From Chloroflexota bacterium (GTDB taxonomy: Bacteria > Chloroflexota > Dehalococcoidia > Tepidiformales > Tepidiformaceae), in contig CAUJEQ010000112.1 of the NCBI GenBank assembly GCA_963169135.1, positions 1 to 23,569 on the forward strand: 23,569 nt of DNA, written 5' to 3'. The first letter of the stretch is position 1, and every line of letters starts with the position of its first letter. The translations under genes and the position numbers were made by a program. Shown in pieces: positions 15,333 to 22,492 of the stretch. The notes under the pieces are model-generated. The model saw only the letters and a list, made by a program, of their open reading frames with translations, made no database searches and had not been told where the DNA came from.

Positions 15333-16238
15333 ATGGAATTCCTGCTCGCAGTCAGCACATTCGTCACGGTGACACTCATGGCCTATGGCCTGATGCACAA
15401 AACAGCCGGTAACGGCGCCATGGACATGCGCCTCGGCGGGCTGCGGTACAGCCGACCAAACCGCGAGGCCTTGCCGGACCCGGACGCCGCGTTTAGCCAG
15501 CGCGTCATCCAGCCGCTCATCCGCGGTATCTCCCGCCGGGCCAACAGCATCCTGCCATCGACGATGGAAGAACGGCTCGAACGGGGACTCACCCAGGCGG
15601 GAATGAAGGTCAAGCCGGGGCAATTCCTGGTGATGGTTGGGATTGCGGCGGGAGTCTTGCCCACGCTGGCGACGTTCTACGTCGCAGCGATGGGTGGCGA
15701 CTTCAAGATGATCGCCGGCACGTTCGGCGTGATGACGGCCCTCGGCATTTACGGACCCCGGATCATCGTCCTCGGGCGCATCAAGCGGCGGCAAAAGGAG
15801 ATCTGGCGGTCGCTGCCGGACGCTTTCGACCTGATCACGGCATCGGTCGAGGCCGGGCTTGGCATCGACGCCGCGTTCACCCGGGTCATCGAGAAGGTCA
15901 CCGGGCCGTTCGCCGAAGAACTGACGCGAACCATGCGCGAGATCCAGATGGGCCGCTCCCGCCGCGAGGCCTTCCTCGATATGTCGGACCGCACCGGCGT
16001 CGAAGAGCTTCGTCAGCTCATCAACGCGGTCGTCCAGGCCGAGGCAATGGGCATCTCCATCGGGGGAGTCATCCGGGTCCAGACCGGAGTGATCCGCACC
16101 AAGCGCCGTCAGAAGGCCGAGGAGCAGGCATTCAAGGCGCCGATCAAGATGGTGTTCCCGCTGGTGTTCTTCATCTTCCCGGCGATCATGATCGTGATTG
16201 GCGGTCCGGCCGTCCTCCAGCTTAGGGGCGCCTTCTAG
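15333..16238 (+). CDS. tadC: Tad inner-membrane platform protein TadC
   Basis: Partner of TadB in the membrane platform. The 301 aa protein has an N-terminal membrane helix and a hydrophobic pair at about 90-145. The T2SSF domain reads LPDAFDLITASVEAGLGIDAAFTRVIEKVTGPFAEEL... QAEAMGISIGGVIRVQTGVIRTKRRQKAEEQAFKAP, and the C-terminal helix is MVFPLVFFIFPAIMIVIGGPAVLQL. The E-A-G-L and G-x-x-I motifs and the KAPIKMVFPLV ending are strongly TadC-like. It starts 4 bases after tadB and is the last plus-strand gene of the locus, followed by a bidirectional stem-loop. Confidence 0.93.
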   Translation: MEFLLAVSTFVTVTLMAYGLMHKTAGNGAMDMRLGGLRYSRPNREALPDPDAAFSQRVIQPLIRGISRRANSILPSTMEERLERGLTQAGMKVKPGQFLVMVGIAAGVLPTLATFYVAAMGGDFKMIAGTFGVMTALGIYGPRIIVLGRIKRRQKEIWRSLPDAFDLITASVEAGLGIDAAFTRVIEKVTGPFAEELTRTMREIQMGRSRREAFLDMSDRTGVEELRQLINAVVQAEAMGISIGGVIRVQTGVIRTKRRQKAEEQAFKAPIKMVFPLVFFIFPAIMIVIGGPAVLQLRGAF

Positions 16239-16260
16239 CCCGGAGCCCCCGGATCCAGAA

Positions 16261-16291
16261 GCGAAGGGCCTCCCACTCGGAGGCCCTTCGC
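16261..16291. terminator. Bidirectional terminator-like stem-loop between tadC and the prepilin peptidase gene
   Basis: GCGAAGGGCCTCC (16261-16273) and GGAGGCCCTTCGC (16279-16291) form a perfect 13-bp stem with a 5-base loop, placed between two converging genes. T-runs on both sides are poor (GTTC on plus, TTCT on minus), but size and position indicate a shared terminator. Confidence 0.8.
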
Positions 16292-16293
16292 GT

Positions 16294-17001
16294 TCAGTCG
16301 AAGTTGCCGACCCAGAGCATCACGATGACGCCGCCCGCCGCAAGGTACGGGCCGTAGCTGAAAACCGTGCGCCAGCCCCGACGGAACAGGAAGACGAAGG
16401 CCGCGCCGCCGGCAAGCAGCACGCCATAGAACAGTGCGGTCATCACGCCGGGCCAGCCGGTGAGCAGGCCGATAAGCACGATGAGCTTCGCATCGCCCAT
16501 GCCGAACGCGATGTCCTTCGCGCCGAGGATGCCGCCGACCACCATCCCGAGCACCACCATCGCCGCCGCGACGGCAAGCCCGAACCCCGCTCCGAGCGCG
16601 ATGTCCGAAACGTCCCGGTCGGGCCAGGCCCAGCAGAGGGCCGCAGCCGCGACGATGGCCGGGTAGCTCAGGCGGTTCGGGATGATGCGTCGATCGAAAT
16701 CGGTGCTACTCAGGATGATGAGAACCAGCGCAAACATCGCAGTCAGTGCGGCAGGCCCCGCTTCGTAGTAGCCGGGGCGGAAGGCCAGTCCCCAGGCCGT
16801 CGCCGTCGCGATGGCGCAGAAGACCTGGAGCAGCCGAAGCTTCCCGCCTTTCACGGGGTTGGCGCGATGCTCTTCGGAGCGGTAGAGCCGGTGCTGCCAG
16901 AGTGGCACGAAGGCGCCTGCCACAGCTCCAGTGCCCACCGCCGCAATCGATACTGCTGCTTCCACGTTGCCGACTATCGGCGGGCCAGCGCATACCGGCA
17001 A
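16294..17001 (-). CDS. cpaA: Prepilin peptidase of the A24 family (TadV/CpaA-like)
   Basis: Membrane aspartic protease that removes the leader of Flp and the TadE/TadG-type prepilins. The protein is up to 235 aa, with about six membrane segments. The first catalytic region is STDFDRRIIPN (D101/D103) and the second is the GxGD motif FGMGDAKL (D170). The Cys-rich zinc-binding methylase domain of full-length PilD enzymes is absent, as is usual for the Tad type. The start is uncertain: TTG at 17001 is the longest, GTG at 16965 is also possible, and neither has a clear Shine-Dalgarno. It is transcribed toward tadC, so its expression is separate from the pilus operon. Confidence 0.88.
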   Translation of the reverse strand: MPVCAGPPIVGNVEAAVSIAAVGTGAVAGAFVPLWQHRLYRSEEHRANPVKGGKLRLLQVFCAIATATAWGLAFRPGYYEAGPAALTAMFALVLIILSSTDFDRRIIPNRLSYPAIVAAAALCWAWPDRDVSDIALGAGFGLAVAAAMVVLGMVVGGILGAKDIAFGMGDAKLIVLIGLLTGWPGVMTALFYGVLLAGGAAFVFLFRRGWRTVFSYGPYLAAGGVIVMLWVGNFD

Positions 17002-17034
17002 TCAGGCATGGCAGCGCCCCGGAGCCTATCCCGG

Positions 17035-17066
17035 TAGACTCCGACTACTTCTATCCGGGGTGAGCC
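17035..17066 (+). promoter_or_regulatory. Candidate promoter of the M20 peptidase gene
   Basis: TAGACT (17035-17040) in the context GGTAGACTCC sits 26 bases before the GTG start. The same GTAkACTCC context occurs before glpK (2353) and before the luciferase-like gene (19306). No -35 match was found. Confidence 0.35.
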
Positions 17067-18356
17067 GTGAGCCGTATTGACTGGGATGCCGCGACCGACG
17101 AGGCGGTCGCCCTGCTTCGCGAGTACCTGCGGATCGACACCTCCAACCCTCCGGGCAACGAAGCGCTGGCGGTGGAATTCCTGGCGGGGACCCTGGCGGC
17201 GGAGGGGATCGCATTCGAGGTTGCGGAGTCGGCGCCGGGCCGGTCCAACCTCTTCGCGCGGCTTGGGCCACCGGCCGGAGGTGTTTGCCTCCTGAACCAC
17301 ACTGATGTCGTGCCCGTCGAGCGCGAGTACTGGAGTGTCGATCCCTTTGGCGGCGAGCTGAGCGACGGCATGATCTGGGGCCGGGGAGCGCTCGACATGA
17401 AGGGCATGGGCATCTTCGAACTGATGACGTTTCTCCTGCTCAAGCGCCAGGGCGTCGAGCTCCGCGAGTCAGTCACATTCCTGGCAGCCGCTGATGAGGA
17501 AGCGGGGAGCGCTTTCGGCGTCAGCTGGATCGAACGACACCGGCCCGCGTGGATGGACACGGACCTGGTGATCAACGAGGGCGCCTATGGGCTCGTGTCC
17601 TCACGTGGGCCACAGGTGTTCCAGATCGCGCCGACCGAGAAAGTGCCTCTGTGGGTGAAGCTTACGGTCCGGGGCCGTCCCGGCCATGGCTCGGTGCCCC
17701 ATGGCGACAACTGCGCTGAGCACCTGGTGCAGGCCCTGGAACGAGTTACGCGCTGGCAACGCGAACTGCGGATTGTCCCGATCATGCGCTCGCACGTGAA
17801 GGCGATGCATGCCGCTGGGATCTCCAGGGCGGCAACCGACGAAGCTGCGCTTGCCGAAGCCCAGCGCAGCCCATCGCTCCGGGCGCGCCTCAGCAACACC
17901 GTCACGGTCACGACAATCGGGACTGGCATCAAGGTCAATGTGATCCCGGCGGAGGCCACCGCCACCCTCGATTGCCGGCTGCTCCCCGATGTCGATCCGG
18001 ACGCCTTCCTGGCGGAACTTCGCGACGTGCTGGCGGACGAGCGCGTCCAGGTGGAGGTCTTGAACCGGTTCACCGGCGCGGAAAGTTCGATGGACACGCG
18101 CTTCGTGCGGGTTGTCGGGGAGGTAGTGTCGGAGCTGGTTGAAGGCGCGCAGATTGCGCCAGAGATGACCAGCGGTTTCACCGATTCGCGCATCTACCGG
18201 GTGCGTGGGGTACCCGCATACGGGTTCGTCCCGTGTCTGCTGCAACCGGAGGAGTTGGCGGGGGTGCACGGGCACAACGAACGGATCAGCGTGGAAAACC
18301 TCCGCCTCGGGCTTCAGGTGCTGTATGAGGTGGTCAGGCGGCTGGTCAGCACCTGA
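17067..18356 (+). CDS. M20 family metallopeptidase (ArgE/DapE/carboxypeptidase type)
   Basis: Zinc- or cobalt-dependent amidohydrolase, 429 aa, cytoplasmic. The metal and catalytic residues of the family are all visible: NHTDVVP with H78 and catalytic D80, ALDMKG with bridging D110, and AADEEAGS with catalytic E144 and metal-ligand E145. A late GHNERISVENL supplies the last histidine ligand. The dimerisation domain lies in the middle, around RGRPGHGSVPHGDNCAEHL. The motifs do not show which substrate is used (acetylornithine, succinyl-diaminopimelate or a dipeptide), and no biosynthetic neighbours help. The start is GTG at 17067; the Shine-Dalgarno is weak (CGGGGTGAG). It converges with the small minus-strand gene at 18367. 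Confidence 0.92.
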   Translation: MSRIDWDAATDEAVALLREYLRIDTSNPPGNEALAVEFLAGTLAAEGIAFEVAESAPGRSNLFARLGPPAGGVCLLNHTDVVPVEREYWSVDPFGGELSDGMIWGRGALDMKGMGIFELMTFLLLKRQGVELRESVTFLAAADEEAGSAFGVSWIERHRPAWMDTDLVINEGAYGLVSSRGPQVFQIAPTEKVPLWVKLTVRGRPGHGSVPHGDNCAEHLVQALERVTRWQRELRIVPIMRSHVKAMHAAGISRAATDEAALAEAQRSPSLRARLSNTVTVTTIGTGIKVNVIPAEATATLDCRLLPDVDPDAFLAELRDVLADERVQVEVLNRFTGAESSMDTRFVRVVGEVVSELVEGAQIAPEMTSGFTDSRIYRVRGVPAYGFVPCLLQPEELAGVHGHNERISVENLRLGLQVLYEVVRRLVST

Positions 18357-18366
18357 GTTCCCCGCG

Positions 18367-18699
18367 TTATGTGCCAGGCGCGATCCCGTGTAGTTCCTCG
18401 ACGAGGCTTGCGAGCTGCACATCGTCGAGAGCCGCACCGACATCGCCGCCCAGCCTGGCGAACCACCGCTGGGCAAGTTCGCGGACGCGCGGGTCCGCGC
18501 CGCCTCCATCCCGGGCGCGCGGAACGAGCGGCGACACGGGCCGGCCGAGGCTCTCCATGGTCACTTCGCCCCGGAGAATGGCGATCGCGCTGAGCATGTG
18601 CCCGGCAGTCACGTTCGACTCACCAAGGTAATTGGCGACCGCCGAGGATGTCGTGAGGATGTCGGTGAGGCGAAGCGGTTCCGGGCCGGTCATGCTCAC
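18367..18699 (-). CDS. Small protein of unknown function, possibly Clp N-domain-like, coupled to marR
   Basis: 110 aa, predicted soluble and helical. The start is GTG at 18699, one base after the marR stop at 18701; ATG at 18693 is an equal alternative. The segment SSAVANYLGESNVTAGHMLSAIAIL recalls the double-psi helical N-domain of Clp ATPases (ITxEHLLLALL pattern), but the match is weak and no ATPase domain follows. The middle is proline- and arginine-rich (RPVSPLVPRARDGGGADPRV), perhaps a flexible linker, and the C-terminus is again helical. Translational coupling to marR suggests it acts with or is regulated by that protein. Function is not known. Confidence 0.6.
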   Translation of the reverse strand: MSMTGPEPLRLTDILTTSSAVANYLGESNVTAGHMLSAIAILRGEVTMESLGRPVSPLVPRARDGGGADPRVRELAQRWFARLGGDVGAALDDVQLASLVEELHGIAPGT

Positions 18700-18700
18700 A

Positions 18701-19183
18701 TCAGACGGTCTGGTTAGCTTCGAGGGCGAGATCGCGCGACCTGCGCGACCTGCCGGAGGCGACGAATCGCCCCACGACGCTGATGAACGCGTCGATTTCG
18801 GCGTCAGACATGTCGTCCATCAGCCCGGACGTGTACTCGCGCAACTCCTGGCGAAGCGACTCCACCGCGGCCCGGCCCCGCGGTTCGAGCCAGATGTTGA
18901 TGCCGCGGCGATCACTGGACGAGACCTCCCGGCGGATGAAGCCGCCGCGCTCGAGCCGTTCGAGGAGAGCCGAGACCGATGGCCGGGTGACGTACAGGCG
19001 TTCAGCGAGTTCAGCGTTGCTGAGACCCTCCTGCTGGAGCAGGTGCCCGAGGAGCCGGAGCTGGGTAACCGTCAGGTTCTCGCGGTCCCAGATCATGAGG
19101 CGGACCTGGTCGAGGAGGGCACTTGCGCCAAAGAGTGCGGTTGCAGCCTCATCGAGCCGCTGCGCGCGGGAGGGCTTGGACAT
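18701..19183 (-). CDS. MarR family transcriptional regulator
   Basis: 160 aa winged helix-turn-helix repressor, acting as a dimer on DNA and usually released by small aromatic or oxidising ligands. The recognition region is LSNAELAERLYVTRPSVSALLERLERGG (about residues 54-81), followed by the wing FIRREVSSSDRRGINIWL with the conserved DRRG at 91-94. The dimer helices flank it. Start ATG at 19183 has GGAG upstream. It is divergent from the luciferase-like gene, with 154 bases between, so autoregulation and control of that gene are likely; the palindromes in the gap fit this. No cysteine sensor typical of OhrR is evident. Confidence 0.93.
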   Translation of the reverse strand: MSKPSRAQRLDEAATALFGASALLDQVRLMIWDRENLTVTQLRLLGHLLQQEGLSNAELAERLYVTRPSVSALLERLERGGFIRREVSSSDRRGINIWLEPRGRAAVESLRQELREYTSGLMDDMSDAEIDAFISVVGRFVASGRSRRSRDLALEANQTV

Positions 19184-19337
19184 TCGGCGGCTCCGGGCTT
19201 AAGCAGGTTGGCCGATTCTGTCCGCTGAGCGGCGCGAGCGCAATCAAAGGAAGGAAGTCATGGAAACATCCGAGGAAAAATGCTTCGCGAGATGCTAACT
19301 GTCTGGTAGACTCCCGCGCCATGGCAGGAGGAAATGA
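19184..19337. promoter_or_regulatory. Divergent control region between marR and the luciferase-like gene
   Basis: Two palindromes fit a MarR operator: CCGCTgAGCGG (19222-19232, perfect 5+1+5) and GTCTggtAGAC (19301-19311). The second overlaps a TAGACT -10-like box at 19307-19312. From that box, transcription would start around 19319-19321, near an ATG at 19321. The GGAGGA Shine-Dalgarno (19327-19332) for the real gene lies immediately downstream. Confidence 0.45.
19260..19298 (+). CDS. Candidate 12-codon leader ORF upstream of the luciferase-like gene
   Basis: ATG at 19260 encodes METSEEKCFARC and ends TAA at 19296-19298. It is preceded by AAGGAAGGAAG, one of the strongest ribosome binding sites in the window, at ideal spacing. 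It lies upstream of the TAGACT box, so it is only transcribed if another promoter exists further up. It may be a leader peptide or a chance occurrence; two cysteines in 12 residues are noteworthy. Confidence 0.3.
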   Translation: METSEEKCFARC

Positions 19338-20663
19338 GTGAAGTTCGGAATTTTCTATGAACATCAGCTCCCACGGCCGTGGGACGACGGCATCGAGCTC
19401 AAGCTGTTCCAGGATGCGCTGGGGCAGGTGGAACTGGCCGACAAGCTCGGCATCGACTTCGCGTGGGAGGTCGAGCACCACTTCCTGGAAGAGTACTCAC
19501 ACTCGTCGTGCCCCGAAGTGTTCCTGGCAGCGGCAAGCCAGCGCACGAAGAACATCCGGCTCGGCCACGGCATCAAGCTGATGCCGCCCGGCTACAACCC
19601 GCCGGCCCGAATCGCGGAAGAAATCGCAACCCTCGACCTCGTATCGAACGGCCGTGTGGAGTTCGGTACCGGTGAATCGGCCTCGCGGGCCGAGCTCGAG
19701 GGCTTCAACATCAACCCGGCCGAGCGCCGGGCAATGTGGCGCGAAACGACAGAGCAGGTGTGTAACATGCTCGCGATGGACCCCTACCCGGGGTACCAGG
19801 GCAAGTATTTCTCGATGCCGGTCCGGAACGTCGTGCCCAAGCCGGTCCAGAAGCCGCACCCGCCACTGTGGGTCGCCTGCTCGAACCGCGACACCATCCA
19901 TCTGGCCGCTCAGCTCGGCATCGGCGCGCTGACGTTCGCGTTCGTCGACCCGGCCGAGGCGAAGAAGTGGGTGGATGACTATTACGAGACGTTCAAAAAC
20001 GAGTGCGTGCCGATCGGCCACGCAGTGAACCCGAACATCGCGATGGTCACCAGCTTCTCGTGCCACCCGGATGCCGAGGAGGCATTCCGGCGCGGATTCG
20101 ACGGGTTCAAGTTCTTCCAGTTCGGGCTCGGCCATCATTATGTCTTCGGAACGCATAAGCCCGGCCGCACGGACATCTGGGCGCAATACGAGGCCGTGAA
20201 GGACGCCATGGGCGCCGAACAACTCGACTTCCTTGGCGGGGGCGGCGACGGTATCGGCACGCCCGTTCAGCTTCGCGCGCATCTGCAGAAGTTCGCCGAC
20301 GCCGGAGTCGACCAGACGGTCTTCATCCAGCAGGGCGGCAAGAACAAACACGAAGACATCTGCGCCTCGCTGGAGCTCTTCGCCTCGGACGTGATGCCCG
20401 AGTTCAAGGAGCACGAAGAAGAGCGCAACCGGCGGAAAGCCGACGAACTTGCCCCGTACGTGGAGAAGGCGTTTCAGCGGAAGCAGTGGATGAAGGAGCT
20501 GACGGACGACGAGATCCCGACGTCCCCGGCATACGGGGCGATGATCGCAGAGGTCGACCCGGCAACGCTCGACGAAACTGCGCGGCTGCGGGCGGCGCGC
20601 TGGGCGAAGATGCGCCAGGTGCTCCGCGAGATGGAGGAGAAGCAGAAGGCTGGCTCGCGCTAG
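19338..20663 (+). CDS. LLM-class (luciferase-like) flavin-dependent oxidoreductase
   Basis: TIM-barrel monooxygenase or reductase of the bacterial luciferase family, using FMN or F420. The 441 aa product begins MKFGIFYEHQ, the standard first strand. Family positions are WEVEHHF (VEHH motif near residues 36-43), LGHGIKLMP, NGRVEFGTG at about 104-112 and PLWVACSN. Start is GTG at 19338 after GGAGGA at 19327-19332. The C-terminal part from about 350 (MPEFKEHEEERNRRKADELAPYVEKAF) is a charged helical extension beyond the usual 340-370 aa barrel. Substrate cannot be read. It is divergent from marR and convergent with the thiamine-diphosphate enzyme. Confidence 0.92.
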   Translation: MKFGIFYEHQLPRPWDDGIELKLFQDALGQVELADKLGIDFAWEVEHHFLEEYSHSSCPEVFLAAASQRTKNIRLGHGIKLMPPGYNPPARIAEEIATLDLVSNGRVEFGTGESASRAELEGFNINPAERRAMWRETTEQVCNMLAMDPYPGYQGKYFSMPVRNVVPKPVQKPHPPLWVACSNRDTIHLAAQLGIGALTFAFVDPAEAKKWVDDYYETFKNECVPIGHAVNPNIAMVTSFSCHPDAEEAFRRGFDGFKFFQFGLGHHYVFGTHKPGRTDIWAQYEAVKDAMGAEQLDFLGGGGDGIGTPVQLRAHLQKFADAGVDQTVFIQQGGKNKHEDICASLELFASDVMPEFKEHEEERNRRKADELAPYVEKAFQRKQWMKELTDDEIPTSPAYGAMIAEVDPATLDETARLRAARWAKMRQVLREMEEKQKAGSR

Positions 20664-20688
20664 CCTCGAACCCGTCTCTGAACGAGGG

Positions 20689-20709
20689 GCCCCGGCGCCT
20701 TGCCGGGGC
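20689..20709. terminator. Stem-loop between convergent genes
   Basis: GCCCCGGC (20689-20696) pairs perfectly with GCCGGGGC (20702-20709) with a 5-base loop, extendable by G-U pairs. It is placed between the stops at 20663 (plus) and 20730 (minus). No T-run is present, so this is a GC-rich terminator by position and stem strength. Confidence 0.65.
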
Positions 20710-20729
20710 TCTCGCTGTCCGAGGAGGAG

Positions 20730-22409
20730 TCAGGCGTCCTTCTTCGGTGGCGGCGTGCCGAGGCCGGCCATCGGCGTCAGCTTCGTGACATCGATATCGA
20801 TAAGGTACGGGCCCGCGTGGGCGATCCCGCGAGCAAAGGCTTTGCGGAAGGCGATGGCGCTGTCGACCCGCTCGGCCTCCACGCCCATACCCATTGCGAC
20901 CATTACGAAATCGGGCGTATGGAGATCCACCCCGAACTGGCGGCCTTCGAACGTGCGGCCCTCGATCGAGCGGAGGACGCCGTAGCCGCCGTCGTTGAAC
21001 ACGCAGACGACGACCGGGGCCTGGTACTGGGCCGCCGTCGAAAGCTCGGCGATGTTCAGCATGAAGCCGCCGTCGCCCTGGATGACGGCGGCCTTCCGGC
21101 CCGTGCCGATGGCCGCGCCGATGGCAAGTGGCAGGGCAGGACCGATGGCCGCGGACGTCGGGTTCAGGGACGTTCGCGGCGCCAGGATGGGCATCAGGCG
21201 GTTGCCCCAGAGGTAAGCCGGGACGGTCGCATCGCGCACGACGAACCCGTCGCGTGGGAGGTGTTCGCGCATGGCGTCCATGATGGCTTCGTAGTCGGGG
21301 CCGATTTCCCTGCGGATCTGGGTGCGGGCGGCATCGCGAAGCTCCTGGGCACGGCCCAGGAAGACGGAGTTTTCGACCTGTGCCCGCGCCGCATCCTCGG
21401 GCTTGATCTCCCGCTTGCCGTCGAGGTCCCGGAGGATCGCGGAGACGGCCAGCCGGGCATCGGCAACGATGGGCAGGTCGGCCCGGTAATTGCGGTTGAT
21501 GACCCCCGGGTCGGCGTCGATGTGGATGAGCTTCGCCGGGATGGGCATGGTCCAGTTGCGGGTCGCGCCACCCTGGAAGCGGGTGCCAACCGCGACAATC
21601 ACGTCGGCACCCGCGAACACTTCACCGAACGCGGGCATGTTGGTGAGGGGGCCCATGCAGAGCGGGTGGTCCTCGGGGATGGCGCCGCGCCCGTTCGTTG
21701 AGGTGAACACCGGCGCGTTCAGCCGCTCGGCGAGCTGTTGGACTTCCCGTTCGGCCTCAGCGGTGAGGACGCCACCGCCGGCCCAGATGACGACCTTCGA
21801 GGCATTGCGAATGAGCTCAGCTGCCCGGCTCACCGCATCACGGGAGGGCTGCACCCGGGGCCAGTGCTCGACGTGTGGGATATCGATTTCGGCCCTGGCG
21901 TACTGGAAGTCGACCGGGATTTCGATGGCGCCGGGGCGTGGTCTGCCCGTACAGATGTCCGAGGCGACACGGAACATGGCCTCGCCGATTTCCTCGGGGC
22001 GCTGGACCGATTCCGTCCGGCCCGTGAGCGTGCGGAGCATGGGCAGCTGGTTTTCGGCCTCGTGGAGGAAGCCCTTGCCCTTGCCGTAGTACACCGAATC
22101 GACCTGGCCGGTGATCATCATGACGCGGCTGGAGGCGAAGCCGGCTTCGAAAAGGCCGGTCATGGAATTGGTCACGCCCGGCCCCGTGCTCGTTATGGCA
22201 ACTCCGAGCTTCCCGGTCGCCCGCGCGTAGCCATCCGCTGCGTGCAGGGCGCCCTGTTCGTGGCGGACGGCGATGGGCGTGATGCCGCCGCCCCTGTGGA
22301 TGGCGTCGTAGATGGGGATGTTGTGGACCGAGACGATGCCGAAGACGTACTCGACGCCGAGGGCGCGCAGGGATTCATAGACGGCCTCGCCGCCGGTCAT
22401 TTCGCGCAT
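20730..22409 (-). CDS. Thiamine-diphosphate-dependent enzyme, acetolactate-synthase-like
   Basis: 559 aa, three-domain ThDP enzyme (PYR, central, PP). The catalytic glutamate is E51 in VRHEQGALHAADGYAR, followed by TSTGPGVTNSMTGLFEA. The PP-domain cofactor motif is GDGGF at 445-449, with N472 in FNDGGYG completing the GDG-x(25)-N metal/ThDP signature. This is the ALS/benzaldehyde-lyase/oxalyl-CoA-decarboxylase family. No regulatory ilvN gene is next to it and the C-terminus is short, so true acetolactate synthase is not established. Start ATG at 22409 has GGGAGGA at 22415-22421. A promoter at 22459-22488 drives it separately from the lipoprotein gene. Confidence 0.92.
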   Translation of the reverse strand: MREMTGGEAVYESLRALGVEYVFGIVSVHNIPIYDAIHRGGGITPIAVRHEQGALHAADGYARATGKLGVAITSTGPGVTNSMTGLFEAGFASSRVMMITGQVDSVYYGKGKGFLHEAENQLPMLRTLTGRTESVQRPEEIGEAMFRVASDICTGRPRPGAIEIPVDFQYARAEIDIPHVEHWPRVQPSRDAVSRAAELIRNASKVVIWAGGGVLTAEAEREVQQLAERLNAPVFTSTNGRGAIPEDHPLCMGPLTNMPAFGEVFAGADVIVAVGTRFQGGATRNWTMPIPAKLIHIDADPGVINRNYRADLPIVADARLAVSAILRDLDGKREIKPEDAARAQVENSVFLGRAQELRDAARTQIRREIGPDYEAIMDAMREHLPRDGFVVRDATVPAYLWGNRLMPILAPRTSLNPTSAAIGPALPLAIGAAIGTGRKAAVIQGDGGFMLNIAELSTAAQYQAPVVVCVFNDGGYGVLRSIEGRTFEGRQFGVDLHTPDFVMVAMGMGVEAERVDSAIAFRKAFARGIAHAGPYLIDIDVTKLTPMAGLGTPPPKKDA

Positions 22410-22420
22410 GGGAATCCTCC

Positions 22421-22436
22421 CGGGCTTTTTCGCCCG
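22421..22436 (-). repeat. Hairpin in the leader of the ThDP enzyme mRNA
   Basis: CGGGC (22421-22425) and GCCCG (22432-22436) enclose a 6-base loop that reads as gaaaaa on the minus strand. It lies between the promoter and the gene, adjoining the ribosome binding site, so it may influence translation. Confidence 0.4.
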
Positions 22437-22458
22437 CGACCGAACCAGAAGTGCCCGG

Positions 22459-22488
22459 AACCTATCGCCCGCGATGAACCGGTGTCAA
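22459..22488 (-). promoter_or_regulatory. Promoter of the ThDP enzyme gene
   Basis: On the minus strand a perfect TTGACA -35 box (22488-22483) is followed after 18 bases by TAGGTT (22464-22459). This is the only canonical -35 found in the window. It lies 50 bases upstream of the ATG at 22409, just after the end of the lipoprotein gene. Confidence 0.6.
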
Positions 22489-22492
22489 ACGC

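Noticed and set aside
16238..16310. Frame continuing from the tadC region through 16198-17037 on the plus strand
   Set aside because: It is antisense to the prepilin peptidase, which has clear catalytic motifs and the correct context.
18710..18770. GCGACCTGC tandem 9-base repeat near 18735-18753 as a regulatory or mobile repeat
   Set aside because: Only two copies, inside the marR coding sequence, giving an RRS-RRS protein repeat; likely simple Arg/Ser codon repetition.
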